Shown in pieces: positions 6,079 to 9,399 of a stretch of DNA of 9,399 nucleotides (the stretch's first letter is position 1; each line of letters starts with the position of its first letter). Made by a program: the position numbers and the translations under genes. The stretch comes from an uncultured Methylococcaceae bacterium. GTDB lineage: Bacteria; Pseudomonadota; Gammaproteobacteria; Methylococcales; Methylomonadaceae. The notes beneath the pieces are model-generated. The model saw only the letters and a program-made list of their open reading frames with translations. It did not search any database and was not told where the DNA came from. The stretch lies in contig CAIQND010000095.1 in NCBI GenBank assembly GCA_903873045.1, forward strand, positions 1 to 9,399, in the 5' to 3' direction.

Positions 6079-7770
6079 ATGTCCGACAAAAAAAAGTTGA
6101 AAGTAGTCTTGTGCTGGCACATGCATCAGCCGGAGTATCGGGATTTACAAACCGGAGAATTTAAGTTGCCTTGGACCTATCTTCATGTCATTAAAGACTA
6201 TGTCGATATGGTTGCTCATTTGGAAGCTGTGCCGGAGGCTAAGGCCGTCATTAATTTTGCGCCGATTTTACTGGAACAAATTGAAGAATATGCCAACCAG
6301 GTCAATAGTTATTTAAATAATGGGGCTGCCATCAGGGATCCTCTGTTGGCGGCGTTGGTTGCCTCAACGGTTTCAGAAGATACAGAAGATCGTTGGCAGT
6401 TGGTAAAAGACTGTTTGCGGGCCAATAGGGAGAGGCAAATTAATCGCTATCCGGCCTTTAAAAAATTGGTTGAAATGACCGAGTGGCTTGAGCAGCATTA
6501 CGATTCCTTGTGCTATATCAATGCGCAGTTTATTAATGATTTACTGGTCTGGTATCATCTGGCATGGATGGGGGAAACGGTAAAGCTTTCCGATAGCCGG
6601 GTAAAATATTTAATAGAAAAAGGTTCAGGTTATAGTTTGCGTGATCGGGTTGAGCTCGTGCAGATTATAGGCGAGTTGCTGTCAAATGTACTTCGTCGCT
6701 ATAAGGTATTAGCCAGAAAAGGCCAAGTTGAGCTTTCGGTAACCCCTTATGCGCATCCTATTATGCCACTGTTACTGGACTTGAATACAACACGCGAGGC
6801 AATGCCCGATGCGCCTTTACCGGAGATGGCCTCTTATCCGGGCGGAGAAGAACGGGTGCGATGGCATCTTGAAAAAGGTGCGCAGACCTTTAAACGTTTT
6901 TTTGGTGCAAAACCTAAAGGCTGCTGGCCATCAGAAGGCAGTATCAGTCAAGAGACCCTGAAAATACTCAGTGATTTTGGTTTTAATTGGACGGCAAGTG
7001 GCGGCACGGTTCTGCATAATAGTTTACAATTGTCCGAAGATAATGAATTAACCGGCATACATCATCCGTTTAAATTAAAAAAAACCAAAATAGCCTGTTT
7101 TTTTAGGGATGATGGTTTATCCGATCTTATTGGTTTTGAATATTCAAAATGGCACGCGGATGATGCCGTTGGTGATTTTATTCAACACTTGGAAAATATT
7201 GCAGCCCACGAACCCGGAGATAAAGTGGTTTCAATTATCATGGACGGCGAGAATGCCTGGGAACATTTTCCGGATAATGGCTATCATTTCCTGAGTGCTT
7301 TATATAGGCAGTTGGCGAGTCATCCGGCCATTGAGTTAACCACTTTCTCTGAGTGCCTAAAAAACAAAACCGTCGTTAAACCCTTATCGACACTCGTTGC
7401 AGGTAGCTGGGTCTATGGAACCTTTTCGACCTGGATAGGATCGCCGGACAAAAATCGTGGTTGGGAAATGCTGGGTGATGTAAAATGCGCTTTTGATAAC
7501 GCCTTGGCAGGCGGTCACTTAACGGATAAACAAGTTCAGCTCGCTGAGTTTCAATTGTCTGTTTGCGAAGGTTCTGATTGGTTCTGGTGGTTTGGTGATT
7601 ACAATCCTGGTGAAGCGGTTAGTAGTTTTGAAAAACAATTTCGGCTTAATTTAACTAATTTGTATCGATTATTAGGCGAAGAGCCTCCCGCTTATCTGGC
7701 ATTGTCATTCACTCAGGGTTTTGGTGATCCCTCAATGGGTGGTGCAATGCGTCCAGGTATTGAACATTAA
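6079..7770 (+). CDS. GH57 glycoside hydrolase (alpha-amylase/amylopullulanase-like)
   Basis: A 563-residue cytoplasmic-looking enzyme (no signal peptide) of glycoside hydrolase family 57, which acts on alpha-1,4 and sometimes alpha-1,6 glucans with retention. Conserved regions run in order: HMHQP (14-18); a helical insert with DLLVWYHLAWMGE (154-166); VELSVTPYAHPIMPLL (217-232); GCWPSEGS (281-288), where E286 is the expected nucleophile; FFRDDGLSDLIGF (341-353), holding the likely acid/base Asp (D345 or D349); and MDGENAWEHFPDNG (388-401). GSDWFWWFGDYNP (498-510) lies in the C-terminal helical domain and is typical of the amylopullulanase-like branch. GH57 also includes branching enzymes and glucanotransferases, so substrate is not settled; the HMHQP start argues against the branching-enzyme type. 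ATG with a weak upstream GAG. MalQ follows after 15 bases, so the two are probably co-transcribed. Confidence 0.9.
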   Translation: MSDKKKLKVVLCWHMHQPEYRDLQTGEFKLPWTYLHVIKDYVDMVAHLEAVPEAKAVINFAPILLEQIEEYANQVNSYLNNGAAIRDPLLAALVASTVSEDTEDRWQLVKDCLRANRERQINRYPAFKKLVEMTEWLEQHYDSLCYINAQFINDLLVWYHLAWMGETVKLSDSRVKYLIEKGSGYSLRDRVELVQIIGELLSNVLRRYKVLARKGQVELSVTPYAHPIMPLLLDLNTTREAMPDAPLPEMASYPGGEERVRWHLEKGAQTFKRFFGAKPKGCWPSEGSISQETLKILSDFGFNWTASGGTVLHNSLQLSEDNELTGIHHPFKLKKTKIACFFRDDGLSDLIGFEYSKWHADDAVGDFIQHLENIAAHEPGDKVVSIIMDGENAWEHFPDNGYHFLSALYRQLASHPAIELTTFSECLKNKTVVKPLSTLVAGSWVYGTFSTWIGSPDKNRGWEMLGDVKCAFDNALAGGHLTDKQVQLAEFQLSVCEGSDWFWWFGDYNPGEAVSSFEKQFRLNLTNLYRLLGEEPPAYLALSFTQGFGDPSMGGAMRPGIEH

Positions 7771-7785
7771 CCAGAGACCTTATTC

Positions 7786-9261
7786 GTGAATAATCTTTTA
7801 AACAAGCGCAGGGCAGGCGTTCTACTGCATATCACTTCTTTACCCGGCACTGATAAACAAGGTGACTTGGGGCAGGAAGCCTATAATTTTGTCAATTTTC
7901 TACACGATACCGGGGTTAGTGTCTGGCAAACGTTGCCCTTAGGCATGACCCATGCGGATGGATCGCCTTATCAATGCTTATCGGCTCACGCAGGCAATCC
8001 GGCATTAATTGATATTGACGGCTTGGTAAAGCTGGGTTGGTTACCCTTATCCGAACACTGCGGAGAATGTCACGGGTCTTCTGCATTTTACAAAAGTTGT
8101 TTGATAGCTAAAGCGTATCATGGTTTTTTAGAGCACGCTGAACGACGGGATTGGGATGAGTTTGCACATTTTTGTCAGGAAAAGGCTTTTTGGTTAGATG
8201 ATTTCTCCCTATTTATGGCGCTTAGAAATATATTTAACCAACAATGCTGGAATCAATGGCCAGAACCTTTTAAAGAAAGAGATTCAAAAGCTCTCAGGGA
8301 AGCACGTCACCGATTATCTGCGGCAATAGAAGAAATTAAATTCGAGCAATATGTCTTTTTCCGGCAATGGATGGCATTAAAAACTTACGCCAATGAGCGT
8401 GGGGTGCTTATGTTTGGAGACATCCCTATTTTTGTATCCTATGACAGTTCTGATGTCTGGGCTCATCGCGAGGTTTTCAAGCTCGATGAGTCTGGTGAAA
8501 TGTCGGTTGTTACAGGCGTACCGCCAGATTATTTTTCTGCAACAGGCCAACGCTGGGGCAATCCGCATTACGACTGGAGCTATCTAAACAAAACCGGATT
8601 TTCATGGTGGATTGAGCGGATGCAAACGCAGTTGGAACAGTTTGATATTTTGCGTATTGATCATTTTCGTGGACTGGAAGCGGCGTGGGAAATATCCTCT
8701 GATGAACCCACTGCACAAAATGGCTTATGGGTTAAAGCGCCCGGAAAAGATCTATTAAATGCGATGAAGGCTCAACTTGGCTCAATTCCCTTGGTCGCTG
8801 AAGACTTGGGTATTATTACTGATGAAGTCGAGGAATTAAGGGATGAATTTGGGTTGCCCGGCATGAAGATTTTACAATTTGCCTTTGGCAGTGGGCCTAA
8901 TAACTCCTATTTACCCGATCATTATATAGGAAATTGCGTTGTTTATACGGGGACTCATGATAATGATACGACGGTAGGATGGACACGCAGTATCCAAGAA
9001 TATGAGAGAAACTACGCTTACGATTATCTGGGTAGCCCGGCAATGCCGCTGCATTGCGCAATTATACAAGCTGCCTTGGGATCGGTTGCCAATCTTGCGG
9101 TTATTCCCATGCAGGATATTCTTGAGCTGGGCTCAGAGGCACGCATGAATACCCCCGGTACGATGGTAGGCAACTGGAAGTGGCGTTTTCAGTGGCATCA
9201 ATTGTCAAGCGATCAAGTCAACCGGTTTACCCATTTGATAGCCTTATTTAACCGGAATTAA
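7786..9261 (+). CDS. malQ: 4-alpha-glucanotransferase (amylomaltase, GH77)
   Basis: Transfers alpha-1,4-glucan segments between maltodextrins, releasing glucose and recycling short chains. It has 491 residues, close to the roughly 500 of compact amylomaltases such as that of Thermus aquaticus and much shorter than E. coli MalQ. The opening RRAGVLLHITSLPG and SPYQCLSAHAGNPALI (60-75) are family hallmarks. The catalytic triad is complete: D292 in LRIDHFRG (nucleophile), E339 in LVAEDLG (acid/base) and D392 in YTGTHDNDT, nearly the T. aquaticus numbering (293, 340, 395). The start is GTG, 15 bases after the GH57 stop, with only a modest purine-rich AGAGA upstream, so translational coupling to the GH57 gene is plausible. 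Position next to glycogen synthesis genes points to glycogen-derived maltodextrin rather than uptake of maltose; there is no transporter here. Confidence 0.96.
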   Translation: MNNLLNKRRAGVLLHITSLPGTDKQGDLGQEAYNFVNFLHDTGVSVWQTLPLGMTHADGSPYQCLSAHAGNPALIDIDGLVKLGWLPLSEHCGECHGSSAFYKSCLIAKAYHGFLEHAERRDWDEFAHFCQEKAFWLDDFSLFMALRNIFNQQCWNQWPEPFKERDSKALREARHRLSAAIEEIKFEQYVFFRQWMALKTYANERGVLMFGDIPIFVSYDSSDVWAHREVFKLDESGEMSVVTGVPPDYFSATGQRWGNPHYDWSYLNKTGFSWWIERMQTQLEQFDILRIDHFRGLEAAWEISSDEPTAQNGLWVKAPGKDLLNAMKAQLGSIPLVAEDLGIITDEVEELRDEFGLPGMKILQFAFGSGPNNSYLPDHYIGNCVVYTGTHDNDTTVGWTRSIQEYERNYAYDYLGSPAMPLHCAIIQAALGSVANLAVIPMQDILELGSEARMNTPGTMVGNWKWRFQWHQLSSDQVNRFTHLIALFNRN

Positions 9262-9277
9262 ATTGAGGGCAGGGATT

Positions 9278-9315
9278 AAGGTTCAGGGTTTAACAATGCA
9301 CGCTTTGAACCTTTT
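9278..9315 (+). terminator. Possible terminator after malQ
   Basis: AAGGTTCA (9278-9285) pairs with TGAACCTT (9306-9313), extendable by G-T wobbles, around a loop of up to 20 bases, and ends in four T residues. It starts 17 bases after the malQ stop codon. The short T-tract and long loop make it a weak intrinsic terminator at best, but its position at the end of the plus-strand arm fits. Confidence 0.4.
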
Positions 9316-9354
9316 GGCTACCAACAGACGGGGCACTGAGCAGAAAAATGATTC

Positions 9355-9399
9355 GCTACAGATTTTCAGATAAATGATTTCGATGCGAACGGATACCAT
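9355..9399 (+). repeat. Right copy of the repeat flanking the glycogen locus (cut by window end)
   Basis: These 45 bases match the reverse complement of 424-468 at 40 positions, including an unbroken 16-base block AGATTTTCAGATAAAT (9360-9375) followed after one mismatch by ATTTCGATG. The match runs to the last base of the window, so the unit almost surely continues. It lies 93 bases past the malQ stop, in the same sense relative to malQ as the left copy is to glgA. Confidence 0.65.

Noticed and set aside
506..9261. Horizontally acquired island or new defence/mobile system
   Set aside because: All five genes are intact standard carbohydrate enzymes of similar composition with no integrase, transposase, tRNA attachment site or unknown multi-gene module.

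Overview
The window holds a compact glycogen (alpha-1,4/1,6-glucan) metabolism locus with five intact genes in two divergent arms, set in repeat-rich intergenic DNA. The proteins are closest, as far as I can recall, to the gammaproteobacterial glycogen enzymes. GlgA and GlgC have nearly the lengths and active-site residue numbers of the E. coli proteins. The moderately AT-rich composition, the addition of a GH57 glycosidase and MalQ to glgCBA, and the many small dispersed repeats suggest a free-living gammaproteobacterium, perhaps a methanotroph of the Methylococcales. That placement is inference; no marker gene is present.

Layout. Positions 1-505 contain no supportable gene but carry three inverted-repeat structures. 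glgA (glycogen synthase, 506-1939) and glgB (branching enzyme, 2077-4467) lie on the minus strand, glgB first, separated by 137 bases with two strong hairpins. A 95-base divergent intergenic region (4468-4562) separates glgB from glgC. On the plus strand, glgC (ADP-glucose pyrophosphorylase, 4563-5843) is followed by a 235-base gap filled by two unrelated repeat elements. Then come a GH57 glycoside hydrolase (6079-7770) and, 15 bases on, malQ (4-alpha-glucanotransferase, 7786-9261). A hairpin and the start of another repeat copy end the window.

How the genes fit together. GlgC makes ADP-glucose, GlgA polymerises it and GlgB adds alpha-1,6 branches. The GH57 enzyme and MalQ probably act on the polymer or its maltodextrins (hydrolysis or debranching, and disproportionation). 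No glycogen phosphorylase (glgP) or GH13 debranching enzyme (glgX) is in the window, so breakdown either relies partly on the GH57 enzyme or uses genes elsewhere.

The metabolic genes are ordinary. The less expected signals are: near-identical inverted repeat copies just beyond the 3' ends of both outermost genes (424-468 and 9355-9399), a small transposon-like element between glgC and the GH57 gene, a palindromic repeat apparently inserted into an arm of another inverted repeat upstream, and a Lys/Pro/Ser/Thr-rich N-terminal extension on GlgB. I found no tRNA, rRNA, CRISPR array, defence system or transposase gene.
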